Positions 19,784 through 28,864 of a stretch of 64,000 nucleotides of DNA are shown in pieces. The stretch spans positions 186,001-250,000 of the forward strand of contig NZ_NFUR01000003.1 of assembly GCF_002127225.1 (NCBI RefSeq). Direction: 5' to 3'. The notes below the pieces were generated by a model, which searched no databases, had not been told where the DNA came from, and saw only the letters and a list, made by a program, of their open reading frames with translations. Position 1 is the first letter of the stretch. The number at the start of each line of letters is the position of its first letter. A program made the position numbers and the translations under genes. The stretch comes from Sphingomonas sp. IBVSS2. Its GTDB lineage: Bacteria > Pseudomonadota > Alphaproteobacteria > Sphingomonadales > Sphingomonadaceae.

Positions 19784-21196
19784 TCAGCTGCGTGGCAGGG
19801 TGATCGTCGCCACCAGGCCGCCGCCGTCGCGATTGGCCAGGCTGATCTCGCCGCTCGCGTCGCGGACGATGGCGCGGGCCAGTGCCAGGCCCAGGCCGGC
19901 ACCGCCGGTCTCGCGGTTGCGCGATTCCTCCAGGCGCGTGAAGGGATCGAAGACCTTTTCCAGCTTCTCGGGCGGAATGCCCGGACCGCGATCGCAGACT
20001 TCGATCGCGACGCGCTGCTCGCCCGGGCGCAGATGGACTTCGGCGCCGCCGCCATATTTGACGGCATTCTCGATCAGGTTGCGCACCGCGCGGCGCATTA
20101 GCGCGGGGCGCAGGTGCATGCGCAGCCGCGGCGCTTCCTCGAACGTCACGTCCCGGCCGAGATCGCGGAAATCCTCGACCACCGCGTCGATCAGCGCCGA
20201 GAGGTCGACATCGGTGGGCGGCTCGCTGGGGCGGCCGAGCCTGGCGAGGCTGAGGATGTCGTCGAGCGTGCGGTTCATCTCGTCGATCGTGTCGGCCATG
20301 CGGGCGCGATCATCCTCGTCCTCGACCGATTCGATGCGGACGCGCAGCGCGGCGAGCGGCGTGCGCAGGTCGTGCCCGATCGCGCCCAACATGCGGTCCT
20401 TCTCGTCCAGCATGCCCGTCACGCGGGTGCTGAGCGCGTTATAGGCGGCGATCACCGCACGCACGTCGCTGGGGCCGCTTTCCTCGACCGGGCGGGCGCC
20501 GTCGCCGGGGTGGAAATCGCGCGCGGCGGTGGCAAGCTTGCGCAGCGGGCTGGCGATGCGGTGGCCGGCCCAGAGCACGGGCAGCAGCACGACGACATAG
20601 AGGATGAGCGTCTGGGCGAGCAGCTGCCAGATCAGGGCACGCTCGGAGCGCGGCCAGGCCGAACTGAGCGAGAGCCAGCCCCGCCCGGGAAGCTCGACCG
20701 CGACCATCAGCTCGGCCCCCATGCGGCGGAGGCGTTCGGCGCGGGCGGGATCCATGCGCTTCAGGAGCGGGCGGCTGCCGTCGATCGGGCGGACCACGGC
20801 GATGACCTGGCCGACGGCGACGCCGCCATCGGTGAGCCCGCGGCGAAAGTCGCGTTCGATGTCGGCGCGGCGGACGAGCTCGGCGGGGATCGGATTGGCC
20901 GGGCCGAAATCGACGCGTCCGCGCAGCTGGCGGCGGCCGTCTCGCCCCTCGCGCCCCTCGTGCCCACCGCGGCGCTCGGCCATGCCCGGTGCGTCCGGGC
21001 GCGGGTTCACCGGCGCGCCGAGCCGCTCGGCGGCGTCGATCAGCCGGGTGACGGTGGGGACGATCACCTGAGCGAAGCGGGCGCTCTGGCGCTCGCGGAC
21101 GAGAAAGCCGAAATTGATCGCCTGGGCGACGAACAGCGCCACCGCGACGAGCAGCGCGATCTGGCCGGGAAGCGAGCGGGGGAAGAGGCGAGTCAT
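19784..21196 (-). CDS. Two-component sensor histidine kinase
   Basis: A 470-residue membrane kinase: TM1 about 13-33, a periplasmic loop of ~150 residues with a charged Arg/Gly-rich stretch near 73-93, TM2 about 188-210, HAMP about 211-263, HisKA with the phospho-His in GHDLRTPLAALR (His 275), and HATPase_c with N-box LIENAVKYG, DRGPGIP and GAGLGLALA. It is EnvZ-like in layout. It lies downstream of its likely partner response regulator; an 80-base palindromic repeat fills the gap between them. ATG at 21196 is used; the TTG just before is less likely. Confidence 0.95.
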   Translation of the reverse strand: MTRLFPRSLPGQIALLVAVALFVAQAINFGFLVRERQSARFAQVIVPTVTRLIDAAERLGAPVNPRPDAPGMAERRGGHEGREGRDGRRQLRGRVDFGPANPIPAELVRRADIERDFRRGLTDGGVAVGQVIAVVRPIDGSRPLLKRMDPARAERLRRMGAELMVAVELPGRGWLSLSSAWPRSERALIWQLLAQTLILYVVVLLPVLWAGHRIASPLRKLATAARDFHPGDGARPVEESGPSDVRAVIAAYNALSTRVTGMLDEKDRMLGAIGHDLRTPLAALRVRIESVEDEDDRARMADTIDEMNRTLDDILSLARLGRPSEPPTDVDLSALIDAVVEDFRDLGRDVTFEEAPRLRMHLRPALMRRAVRNLIENAVKYGGGAEVHLRPGEQRVAIEVCDRGPGIPPEKLEKVFDPFTRLEESRNRETGGAGLGLALARAIVRDASGEISLANRDGGGLVATITLPRS

Positions 21197-21205
21197 CAAG
21201 AAGCC

Positions 21206-21285
21206 GTCATCCCGGCGAACACCGGGATCTCGTGCCCCAAGCCAATCGCCTGCCGCCTGCGGTCCCGGCTTCCGCCGGGATGACG
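21206..21285. repeat. Palindromic repeat, family A copy 1
   Basis: An ~80-base element with inverted ends (GTCATCCCGGCGAACACCGG and its near complement at the right). Each end is itself a small hairpin. It sits between the response regulator and kinase genes. Confidence 0.85.
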
Positions 21286-21293
21286 AATGGAAA

Positions 21294-22031
21294 TCACAGC
21301 CGCGTCACTTCGGCCGCCAGCGTATAGCCGCCGCCCCAGACGGTCTTGATGATCGCCGGGTTGCGGGGATCGGGCTCGATCTTCTTGCGCAGCCGGCTGA
21401 CCTGGTTGTCGATCGCACGGTCGAAGGCGGCGGCCTCGCGGCCCTGGGTCAGGTCGAGCAGCTGGTCGCGGGTGAGCACCGCGCGGGGGCGGGTGACCAG
21501 CGCGTGGAGCAGGCTGTATTCGCCGGTGGAGAGCGGCACCGACACGCCCTCGCGGTCGACCAGGGCGCGCTCGCCGGTCTTGAGCACCCAGCCGGCAAAG
21601 GCGAAGCTGCCCGCGTCGGGCGCGTGCTGGCGGATGCCGCCGGCCTGGAGCCGACGCAGCACCACCTTGATGCGGGCCGCGAGCTCGCGCGGGGAGAAGG
21701 GCTTCACGACATAGTCGTCGGCACCCATTTCGAGCCCGACGATCCGGTCGGTCTCCTCGCCCCGGGCGGTGAGCAGGATCACCGGAGTATCGCTGTTCTC
21801 GCGGATATGGCGGCAGAGCGACAGGCCGTCTTCGCCGGGCATCATGATGTCGAGCACCACCAGGTCGATGGCATAGGCGGCCATGCGGGCGCGCGCGCCC
21901 TCGGCATCGCCGGCCTGGGTGATCCGGAACCCCTGCCTGGTCAGATACTGGGCGAGCGGCTCTCGGATCGAGCGTTCGTCCTCGACGAGCAGGAGGTGCG
22001 GCGTGTCCGGCATGTCGGGTTCGTAAGTCAT
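21294..22031 (-). CDS. OmpR/PhoB family response regulator
   Basis: A 245-residue regulator: receiver domain (about 11-125) with acidic pocket VEDE, phospho-acceptor Asp 61 in LVVLDIMMPGEDG and conserved Lys in VVKPFSPREL, then a winged-helix DNA-binding domain (about 145-240) ending VWGGGYTLA. It pairs with the EnvZ-like kinase downstream. Several ATGs are possible (22037, 22031, 22013); 22031 gives a usual length. No good ribosome site is visible, and a strong hairpin (22055-22088) lies just upstream, which may limit read-through from the EF-hand gene. Confidence 0.95.
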   Translation of the reverse strand: MTYEPDMPDTPHLLLVEDERSIREPLAQYLTRQGFRITQAGDAEGARARMAAYAIDLVVLDIMMPGEDGLSLCRHIRENSDTPVILLTARGEETDRIVGLEMGADDYVVKPFSPRELAARIKVVLRRLQAGGIRQHAPDAGSFAFAGWVLKTGERALVDREGVSVPLSTGEYSLLHALVTRPRAVLTRDQLLDLTQGREAAAFDRAIDNQVSRLRKKIEPDPRNPAIIKTVWGGGYTLAAEVTRL

Positions 22032-22054
22032 GGGCATGCCGCAAGACAAGGGGT

Positions 22055-22088
22055 GCCCGGGCGGGTGAGGAGGCAAACCCGCCCGGGC
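22055..22088 (-). terminator. Strong hairpin between EF-hand gene and response regulator
   Basis: GCCCGGGCGGGT and ACCCGCCCGGGC form a perfect 12-bp stem with a ten-base loop, 15 bases after the EF-hand stop and 24 before the regulator start. No T-run follows, so partial termination or mRNA stabilisation are both possible. Confidence 0.5.
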
Positions 22089-22102
22089 CAGATCGGGCGG
22101 GC

Positions 22103-22528
22103 TCAGTTGCTCTCCGAGCCGCCCGGCGGGGGACCGCGACGTTCCATTCGCGCGCGCATCGCCGCGAACTCGGCCTGATCGATCTTGCCGTCGTGATTGG
22201 CGTCGAGCCGGTCGAAGCGGCGCTCGGCCTGGGCCTGCATGTCGGCAAGGGTCATGTCGCCGGCCATGCCGCGGCCACCGCCACCGGGGCGCGCGGCGGC
22301 GCGCTCTTCCGCGCTCACCTTGCCGTCATGGTTGGTGTCGAGCCGCGCGAAGCGGGCGGCGACATCGGCCTGGAACTCGTCCTTGGTGATCACGCCGTCG
22401 TGATTGGTGTCGAGCCGGTCGAACATGCCGCCGCCGGGCGGGGGCGGGGCCGGCGGGGCGTCCTGCGCGAAGGCAGACGCACCCAGCAGCGTCGCGCCGA
22501 AAGCGGCGGCGAGGAGGAACTTCTTCAT
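22103..22528 (-). CDS. Secreted EF-hand calcium-binding protein
   Basis: A 141-residue protein with a signal peptide (about 1-22, SAFAQ) and three canonical EF-hand loops: DTNHDGVITKDE (40-51), DTNHDGKVSAEE (64-75) and DANHDGKIDQAE (109-120). The third lies at the end of a spacer from the first two, and a fourth, partner loop is not evident. Pro- and Gly-rich stretches flank the hands. It is probably periplasmic and binds Ca2+. Being upstream of a two-component pair on the same strand suggests a link between divalent-cation binding and that signalling system, which is inference. Confidence 0.92.
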   Translation of the reverse strand: MKKFLLAAAFGATLLGASAFAQDAPPAPPPPGGGMFDRLDTNHDGVITKDEFQADVAARFARLDTNHDGKVSAEERAAARPGGGGRGMAGDMTLADMQAQAERRFDRLDANHDGKIDQAEFAAMRARMERRGPPPGGSESN

Positions 22529-22637
22529 CGGGGTCGAACTCCTGTGTTCCGGGGGTGTCGCCCCGACAGGGTCCGATTTCTGGACGGCAGCTGTCGCATG
22601 GGTTTGTCATGCGCCCGGGAAACTGTCGCAAATTGTC

Positions 22638-23411
22638 TCAGCCGAAGATGGCGACTCCCTGCATCGCTTCGGCGACGGGCTCGCCCGCCGCGTTCCAGAT
22701 CGCCATGCGCTGGGTGGAATAGCCGTGATGCGCGGTGTCGGCGGCGGCGTGAAGCAGCCACCAGCCATCGGTGGTGCGCGGCTCGGCGGTCTGGAAGTTG
22801 ATCTGCCAGTTCAGCGAACTGAGCGGCGTGCGGCGCTCTTCGATCAGCTTGAATGCGGCGGGCGGCAGCGCATCGCCGATCGCCATCAGCTCGACGAACG
22901 GATGGATGCCGGCAGACGCGCGCAGCCGGGCCCAGCGCAGCCATTCGGCCGGGCCGGTGCCTTCCCGGTGATCGCGGAAGTTGAAGTTGCCGGTGAAGAA
23001 GTCCTCGGGACCCGTATAGAGTTCGGCGTCCGGCGCTGGCGGCGGCACGGGCGCGCGCGGCGCCATGTCATGGGCGAGGGCCGAAGCGAGCGGCGCCATG
23101 AACACGAAGGTGGCGCGCAGGCCGAGTCCCGCTTCCGAGACGACGTCGGACTGGAGGAAGGCGGCGTTGCGGCCGCGGCGGAGCTTCGTGGCGGTGACGG
23201 TCACCGCGCCGGCGAGCGGGCCGATAAAGGCGATCTGGGCCGAGCGGAGCGGCGGCAGGTCGGCCTCGGCCTCGAGCGCCGCCTGGAGCGCGAGCGCGGC
23301 GGAAAGGCCGCCATAGGCGGTGCGGCCCTGCATCCAGTCGGCGGGCACGGCCGTGGTGAAGCCGCCGCCGGTGCGCGCGGCCCCGGCCAATATGTCCGCG
23401 AGCGGCGTCAT
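22638..23411 (-). CDS. Acyl-CoA thioesterase family protein (4HBT_3 type)
   Basis: A 257-residue double-hotdog protein of the TesB-like/4HBT_3 group. Typical blocks are WMQGRTAYGGLSAALALQA in the first half and WWLLHAAADTAHHGYSTQR near the end. Such enzymes hydrolyse acyl-CoA thioesters. Its ATG overlaps the stop of the acyl-CoA ligase gene by four bases, so the ligase and thioesterase are translated together. It may recover CoA or tune acyl-CoA pools in that pathway. Confidence 0.85.
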   Translation of the reverse strand: MTPLADILAGAARTGGGFTTAVPADWMQGRTAYGGLSAALALQAALEAEADLPPLRSAQIAFIGPLAGAVTVTATKLRRGRNAAFLQSDVVSEAGLGLRATFVFMAPLASALAHDMAPRAPVPPPAPDAELYTGPEDFFTGNFNFRDHREGTGPAEWLRWARLRASAGIHPFVELMAIGDALPPAAFKLIEERRTPLSSLNWQINFQTAEPRTTDGWWLLHAAADTAHHGYSTQRMAIWNAAGEPVAEAMQGVAIFG

Positions 23412-24931
23412 CCGGCGGCGTACCGGTCGCGCAGCTCGCGCTTGAGGACCTTGCCGATCGCGTTGCGGGGCAGCTCGCCGAGCTTGACGAGGTCGGCCAG
23501 GCGCTGGGTCTTGCCGACCCGGGCATTGAACCAGGCAAGGATCTCGGCCGGGTCGCCGGGGCCGGTGAAGAAGCCGACCGGCGTCTCGCCCCATTGCTCG
23601 GAGGGGATGCCGACCACCGCGCAATCCGCCACGCCGGGATGCGCGACCAGCTCCGCCTCGAGGTCGGAGGGGTAGATGTTGAACCCGCCCGAGATGATCA
23701 GATCCTTCTTGCGGTCCATCAGGATCAGGAAGCCGTCCTCGTCGAAGCGGCCGACATCGCCGTGGCGGATGTAGCGATTGCCCTCGGCGTCGTGCCAGGT
23801 GGCATCGCGCGTTGCCTCGGCGCGGCCGTGATAGCCGCTCATCATCGCGCCCGAGCGGCCGACCACTTCGCCCATCTCGCCCTGCGGGACTTCATTGCCC
23901 GCCTCGTCGATCAGGCGGATGTCCTGCCCGGGCAGGGGCGTGCCGACGGTGTGGAGCTTGGTGGGATGCATGTTGCAGAGCAGGGCAGTGGTGCCGCCGC
24001 CCTCGGTCATCCCGTAATATTCGACGAGCAGGCCCGGCCAGCGCGCGAGCACATCCGCCTTCAGCGCCGCGGAAAAGGGCGCGCTGGTGCAGGTCTTGAG
24101 GACGAAGGCGGAGAGGTCGAAGCTGTCGAAATCGGGCAGCGCCATGATCCGCTGATACTGGACCGGCACGAGCATCGCATGGGTGGCGCGATGCTTTGCC
24201 GCCTGCGACACGAAGGTGTGCGCGTCGAACTTGCCGAGCAGCACCGCGGTGCCGCCCCAGGCGATGGTGGGGATGAAGCTGACCAGCGTGGTGTTCGAAT
24301 AGAGCGGGGTGGCGATCATCGTCACTGCGTTGGCGAAGCCGCCGGGCGCGCGGGCGATGTGGATCCACCGCATCGCCTGGGGCTGGACGATGCCCTTGGG
24401 CACGCCGGTGGTGCCCGAGCTGTAGATGATGTTGAACGGATCGTCCGGGCCGATCTCGACCGGTGCGGGCCGGCTGCCCTCGGGCGCCAGGAACGCGTGG
24501 AAAGCGATGCCCGCCTCGCCGTCGTCGAGCGCCACGCGCTGCGCCGCAACCGTCGCGTCGCCCAGCGCCTTTGCCCCGGTGGCATCGAGGAACAGGATCT
24601 TCGCGCCGCAATCGGCGATCATCGCGGCGAGCTGCGCCGGCGTGGCCGAGGGCTGGAGCGGCGTGGGGACGCAGCCGGCCCGCAGCGCACCGAAAAAGGC
24701 GCAGGCATATTCGATCGAGGGCGCGCCGAGGATCGCGACCGCTTCGTTCCTGGCCAGGCCCTCGCGCTGGAGCGCCGCGGCGACGCGGTCGAGCGTCGCG
24801 TCGAGCGCGGCATAGCTGATCGCCCGGTCCTCGCAGATCATCGCCGGCTTGTCCGGCCGCTCCTCCGCATGGCCGCGGATCAGATCGGACAATGTGGCGA
24901 ATTCGCCGGCGAGCATCGCTTCGGTACGCAT
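23408..24931 (-). CDS. AMP-dependent acyl-CoA synthetase/ligase
   Basis: A 507-residue adenylate-forming enzyme that activates a carboxylic acid to its CoA ester with ATP. Motifs: IIYSSGTTGVPKG (P-loop-like), YYGMTEGGG, GDVGRFDEDGFLILMDRKKD, and the catalytic Lys in NAIGKVLKRE at the C-terminus. The closest types are medium/long-chain fatty acyl-CoA and aromatic acid ligases. It leads a two-gene operon with the thioesterase. An AT-rich palindrome (24986-25004) about 60 bases upstream of the start is a candidate control site. Confidence 0.93.
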   Translation of the reverse strand: MRTEAMLAGEFATLSDLIRGHAEERPDKPAMICEDRAISYAALDATLDRVAAALQREGLARNEAVAILGAPSIEYACAFFGALRAGCVPTPLQPSATPAQLAAMIADCGAKILFLDATGAKALGDATVAAQRVALDDGEAGIAFHAFLAPEGSRPAPVEIGPDDPFNIIYSSGTTGVPKGIVQPQAMRWIHIARAPGGFANAVTMIATPLYSNTTLVSFIPTIAWGGTAVLLGKFDAHTFVSQAAKHRATHAMLVPVQYQRIMALPDFDSFDLSAFVLKTCTSAPFSAALKADVLARWPGLLVEYYGMTEGGGTTALLCNMHPTKLHTVGTPLPGQDIRLIDEAGNEVPQGEMGEVVGRSGAMMSGYHGRAEATRDATWHDAEGNRYIRHGDVGRFDEDGFLILMDRKKDLIISGGFNIYPSDLEAELVAHPGVADCAVVGIPSEQWGETPVGFFTGPGDPAEILAWFNARVGKTQRLADLVKLGELPRNAIGKVLKRELRDRYAAG

Positions 24932-24985
24932 AGCTTCTCCCCCGTTCCCGGCACGCCTAGAAGAGCGCCGGGACGAAGGCCATAC

Positions 24986-25004
24986 GCATTTTTCGAAAAA
25001 ATGC
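24986..25004. promoter_or_regulatory. AT-rich palindrome upstream of the acyl-CoA ligase operon
   Basis: GCATTTTT and AAAAATGC flank CGA, forming a 19-base palindrome centred on TTTTTCGAAAAA, directly beside the stop of the MFS gene and about 55-75 bases upstream of the ligase start. It could serve as an operator or as a terminator for the MFS gene on the minus strand. Confidence 0.4.
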
Positions 25005-26231
25005 TCAATCGCTCGGTTGCGGTTCCGCGGCGGGGGCGGGGCGCATATGGACGAACAGCGCGATGATCAGGGCGGCACAGGCCATCAGCGTACCGGCAAC
25101 GAGGAAGGCGGCACCGTCGAAGCCGCGGTGCGAGCCTGCCGCCAGCGCCTGGGTGGCGATCAGCGGGCCAAGGATCGCCGCGACGTTGTTCATGCTCGAG
25201 ATGCCGCCCTGCAGCGCGCCCTGGTGCGAGGCGCCGACCATGCCCGACAAGGTGCCGTTAAGCGCCGGATAGGCGAAGGCCCCGAAGGCGCCGACCAGGA
25301 AGAAGGCATAGACCTGCCAGCCCTGCTGGATGAAGGCATAGGAGAAGAGCGTGAACGAGGCGGCGCAGAGCGCGATCAGCGCCGCTCCGCGCTCGCCGAA
25401 GCGCTTGATCACCCGCCCGGTGAGCAGCGCCTGCACCAGCACGGTGAGGAAGCCGACATAGGCGAGCGACCAGCCGATCGCCGTCGCGTCCCAGCCGAAG
25501 CGGATCGCGGCCCAGAACGACCAGGTGGAGGGGTAGACGGTGCCGGCGAGCTGCCAGAAGAACCAGGCGAGCAGCAGCGGCCCGGCATTGCCGGCATGGA
25601 AGAGCGGGCGGAAGGCGCCGATGATGTGCGCGTCGGACCAGCGGAAGGGCCGGCGATTCTCCTTGGCCAGCGTCTCGGGCAGGAAGAAGAACATCACCAC
25701 TGCGTTCAGCGCCGCGCAGATCGCGGCGATGAGGAAGGGCGCGCGCAGGCCGAGCACCGAGCTGATCCCGCCCAGCGCCGGGCCGAGGATGAAGCCGACG
25801 CCGAACGCCGCGCCGACCAGCCCGAACACCGCGCTGCGCTTCTCGGGTGGCGTCACGTCGGCGATCACCGCGCTCGCCGGGCCGAAGGTGGCGCCCGCGA
25901 TGCCGGCGATGACCCGGCCGACGAACAGCCAGGCCAGGCTGGGCGCGGCGGCCATCAGCGCATAGTCGATCGCAAAGGCCACCATCGACAGGATCAGCAC
26001 CGGGCGGCGGCCATAGCGGTCGCCCAGATTGCCGAGCACCGGGCCGGCGAAGAAGCCGGCGATGGCGAAGGCGGCGAGCATCCAGCCGGCGATGCGGGTC
26101 GCGGCGTCGAGCTCGACATGCCCCAGCTCGGTGACGAGCGCGGGAAGCACCGGCATGACGATGCCGAAGCCGATCACGTCGATGAGCACGGCGATCAGCA
26201 CGATCGGCACCGCGCGATGTTCGAATTTCAT
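25005..26231 (-). CDS. MFS transporter, TetA/TCR-like
   Basis: A 408-residue major-facilitator protein with 12 predicted membrane helices. The N-terminus (VLIDVIGFGIVMPVLP) and the loop motif GNLGDRYGRRPVLI are characteristic of the TetA/multidrug group of drug:proton antiporters. It lies on the same strand upstream of the ligase operon, but 73 bases and an AT palindrome separate them. The family resemblance to tetracycline exporters is not evidence for tetracycline resistance; many sphingomonad members are uncharacterised. Confidence 0.9.
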   Translation of the reverse strand: MKFEHRAVPIVLIAVLIDVIGFGIVMPVLPALVTELGHVELDAATRIAGWMLAAFAIAGFFAGPVLGNLGDRYGRRPVLILSMVAFAIDYALMAAAPSLAWLFVGRVIAGIAGATFGPASAVIADVTPPEKRSAVFGLVGAAFGVGFILGPALGGISSVLGLRAPFLIAAICAALNAVVMFFFLPETLAKENRRPFRWSDAHIIGAFRPLFHAGNAGPLLLAWFFWQLAGTVYPSTWSFWAAIRFGWDATAIGWSLAYVGFLTVLVQALLTGRVIKRFGERGAALIALCAASFTLFSYAFIQQGWQVYAFFLVGAFGAFAYPALNGTLSGMVGASHQGALQGGISSMNNVAAILGPLIATQALAAGSHRGFDGAAFLVAGTLMACAALIIALFVHMRPAPAAEPQPSD

Positions 26232-26266
26232 GATTATCCCCTTTGCGGGCGCGTCTTAGCCTTCCC

Positions 26267-26345
26267 GACATCCCGACGAAAGCCGGGATCTCGGGCGAGG
26301 GCGGGAGCGGAGCCGCAGGAGATCCCGGCTTTCACCCGGATGACG
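26267..26345. repeat. Palindromic repeat, family A copy 2
   Basis: An ~80-base element between the MFS gene and the divergent dehydrogenase gene: ATCCCGACGAAAGCCGGGAT on the left and a near-complementary arm (GATCCCGGCTTTCACCCGGA) on the right. Somewhat diverged from the consensus. Confidence 0.8.
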
Positions 26346-26456
26346 GACATGGGGCGGAGCCGGAGATCGGCGGGACGACGGATGCGGCAATGGAATGGCT
26401 TGACGCCCGCGCTGCCGTACCGCAAATTCGAAACAACAAGAGCACCGGAGAGAGTG

Positions 26457-27677
26457 ATGGCCACGGCCCCCGATATCGACGCCCCGGCGAATCCCCAGGA
26501 TATGTTCCGCGCCGAGGCCCGCGCATGGATCGCGGCGAATTTCCCGCCCGGCCTGAAGGGCAAGGACAATGCGATGTCCGCGATCGAGGGGCCGCACGAG
26601 AATTCGCCCGAGGAAGCCGCCTGGCAGCAGGCGATGGGCGACAAGGGCTGGGGCGTGCCGACCTGGCCCAGGGAATATGGCGGCGGCGGCCTGAGCCGGG
26701 CCGAGGCGCGCGTGCTCCAGGAGGAGATGCAGCGCGCCGGCGCCTGGAACCCGATCGGCGGCATGGGCGTGATGATGTTCGGCCCGACGCTGCTCGAATA
26801 TGGTTCGGAAGAGCAGAAGCGCGAGCACATCCCGGCGATCGCCAAGGGGCTGGTGCGCTGGTGCCAGGGCTATTCGGAGCCGGGCGCGGGATCGGACCTC
26901 GCCTCGCTTCAGACCTTTGCCGAGGATCATGGCGACCATTATGTCGTCAACGGCCAGAAGACCTGGACCAGCGGCGGGCAATGGGCGGACAAATGCTTCA
27001 TGCTCGTCCGCACGGACAAGACGAAGAAGCATGAAGGCATCACCTTCCTGCTGGTCGACATGGACACGCCGGGCGTGGAAGTGAAGCCGATCCGGCTGAT
27101 CTCGGGCTCGTCGCCCTTCTGCGAGACCTTCTTCACCGACGTGAAGGTGCCCAAGAGCAACCGGGTGGGCCAGGAAGGCGAGGGCTGGACGATCGGCAAG
27201 CGGCTGCTCCAGCACGAGCGCTCCAGCCTGTCGGGCGGCGGATCGGCGGCGGGGCGGATGTTCGCCGGCGCCTCGCTGGGGCAGCTCGCCAAGAAATATG
27301 TCGGCGTCGACGGCGAGGGCCGGATCGCCGATGCCGATCTGCGGTCGCGCATCGCCCGGCACGAGATGGACCTGCGCAGCTTCATGCTCACGCTCCGGCG
27401 CACCGCGCTGGAGGCCAAGTCCAACCAGGGGCCGAGCGCCGCCACTTCGATCATGAAGAATGTCGGCGCGCGGATCATGCAGGAGCGCTCCGAGCTGCTG
27501 ATCGAGATCCGCGGACTGGCCGGCCTCGGCTGGGACGGCGACGGGTTCGAGGAGGACGCGCTGAAGGACGTGCGCAGCTGGCTCTTCGGCAAGGCGGTGT
27601 CGATCTATGGCGGCTCGACCGAGATCCAGAACAACGTGATCGCCAAGCGCATCCTGGGGATGCTGGATCATCAATAG
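26457..27677 (+). CDS. Acyl-CoA dehydrogenase, long subunit type
   Basis: A 406-residue FAD-dependent acyl-CoA dehydrogenase. Recognisable parts: WCQGYSEPGAGSDLASLQT (flavin/substrate loop), VNGQKTWTSGG, the SGSSPFCETFFTDVKVP signature, and IYGGSTEIQNNVIAKRILG at the C-terminus. The sequence class resembles FadE-type subunits that form alpha2beta2 heteromers, and a shorter dehydrogenase gene follows at 27772, supporting this. GGAGAGAG precedes the ATG. It introduces the 2,3 double bond in an acyl-CoA; the chain or ring substrate is unknown. Confidence 0.93.
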   Translation: MATAPDIDAPANPQDMFRAEARAWIAANFPPGLKGKDNAMSAIEGPHENSPEEAAWQQAMGDKGWGVPTWPREYGGGGLSRAEARVLQEEMQRAGAWNPIGGMGVMMFGPTLLEYGSEEQKREHIPAIAKGLVRWCQGYSEPGAGSDLASLQTFAEDHGDHYVVNGQKTWTSGGQWADKCFMLVRTDKTKKHEGITFLLVDMDTPGVEVKPIRLISGSSPFCETFFTDVKVPKSNRVGQEGEGWTIGKRLLQHERSSLSGGGSAAGRMFAGASLGQLAKKYVGVDGEGRIADADLRSRIARHEMDLRSFMLTLRRTALEAKSNQGPSAATSIMKNVGARIMQERSELLIEIRGLAGLGWDGDGFEEDALKDVRSWLFGKAVSIYGGSTEIQNNVIAKRILGMLDHQ

Positions 27678-27680
27678 TGC

Positions 27681-27760
27681 CTTACCCCGGCGAAAGCCGG
27701 GGTCTCAGGCCGCCAGCGTGCGGCTCGTGGCACGAGATCCCGGCTTTCGCCGGGATGACG
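27681..27760. repeat. Palindromic repeat, family A copy 3
   Basis: An 80-base element that fills most of the 94-base gap between two paired acyl-CoA dehydrogenase genes. Left arm CCCCGGCGAAAGCCGGGGTC and right arm GATCCCGGCTTTCGCCGGGA are near-perfect inverses. Confidence 0.88.
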
Positions 27761-27771
27761 AGGATAACAAG

Positions 27772-28842
27772 ATGGCAGTCCTGACCGAAGAACAGACGAT
27801 GCTGCGCGACATGGCGCGCGAATGGGCGGACAACGAGGCCCCCGTCACTGCCTTTCGCAAGATGCGCGATGCCGCTCCGGCCGCCGGCTATGACGCCGAG
27901 ATGTGGCGGGCCCAGGCCGAGATGGGCTGGGCCGGCATCCTGGTGCCCGAGGCGCAGGGCGGGGCCGGGATGGGCTATGTCTCGCTGGGCCTGGTGCTCG
28001 AGCAGCTCGGCCGCAACCTGGTCGCGACGCCGCTCGCCAGCACCGCGGCGGCCACCAGCGCCATCCTGATGGGTGGATCGGATGCGCAAAAGGCCGCATG
28101 GCTGCCGCGGATCGCGGCGGGCGAGCTGGTCGCCACGCTGGCGATCGACGAAGGCCCGCGCTTCGATCCTTCGAGGATCGCGACGAAGGTGGAAGGCGGC
28201 AAGCTCAGCGGCGTGAAGGCCTTCGTGCCCGAGGGCGACGGCGCGCAGCTCTTCGTCGTCGCGGCGACGGATGGGCTCTATCTCGTCTCGGGCGATGCGG
28301 GCGTGACGCGCGCGCCGCGCCACCTGGCCGATGCGCGCAGCCATGCGCAGGTGACGTTCGACAATGCTCCGGCCGAGGCGCTGGGCGGCGGTGTGGAGCT
28401 GATCGGGCAGGTCGCGGACCGCGCGGCGGCGGCGGCGAGCGCGGAGATGCTCGGCATGGCCGAAAGCGCCTTTGCCCAGACCAACGACTATCTGAAGACG
28501 CGCGTCCAGTTCGGGCAGGTGCTGGCGAGCTTCCAGGCGCTGCAGCATCGCATGGCGAAGATGTTCACCGAGCTCGAGCTGTGCCGCTCGGCAGTGGAGG
28601 GCGCGCTGGAGGCGATCGACAGCGGCCGCGCGAACGTGGCGCAGGAAGCGAGCCTGGCCAAGGCGGTGGCGAACGAGACGCTCCACCTCGTCAGCCGCGA
28701 GATGATCCAGCTCCATGGCGGCATCGGCATGACCGACGAGCATGACGCGGGCTTCTACCTGAAGCGTGCGCGGGTGCTGGAGGCGCAATGGGGCAATGCC
28801 GCCTGGCACCGCGACCGGTTCGCCCGGCTGAACGGGTATTGA
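27772..28842 (+). CDS. Acyl-CoA dehydrogenase, short subunit type
   Basis: A 356-residue acyl-CoA dehydrogenase. It starts MAVLTEEQTMLRDMAREW, contains TRVQFGQVLASFQALQHRMA and ends with QLHGGIGMTDEHDAGFYLKRA. Middle loops are shorter than in the long partner, as in the second subunits of heteromeric FadE pairs. It is probably co-transcribed with the dehydrogenase at 26457 despite the repeat between them. A 14-bp hairpin follows at 28865. Confidence 0.93.
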   Translation: MAVLTEEQTMLRDMAREWADNEAPVTAFRKMRDAAPAAGYDAEMWRAQAEMGWAGILVPEAQGGAGMGYVSLGLVLEQLGRNLVATPLASTAAATSAILMGGSDAQKAAWLPRIAAGELVATLAIDEGPRFDPSRIATKVEGGKLSGVKAFVPEGDGAQLFVVAATDGLYLVSGDAGVTRAPRHLADARSHAQVTFDNAPAEALGGGVELIGQVADRAAAAASAEMLGMAESAFAQTNDYLKTRVQFGQVLASFQALQHRMAKMFTELELCRSAVEGALEAIDSGRANVAQEASLAKAVANETLHLVSREMIQLHGGIGMTDEHDAGFYLKRARVLEAQWGNAAWHRDRFARLNGY

Positions 28843-28864
28843 AGGGGCGACCGGTACCGACTTT

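Noticed and set aside
18055..20067. A 670-codon minus-strand frame containing the lipoprotein at its end
   Set aside because: The upstream part is antisense to the permease-like and overlaps the kinase gene; only the last 148 codons, starting at the lipoprotein signal with a ribosome site, look genuine.
25005..26231. Tetracycline resistance determinant
   Set aside because: Only general TetA/TCR-group resemblance; no TetR-type partner is adjacent and the context is metabolic.
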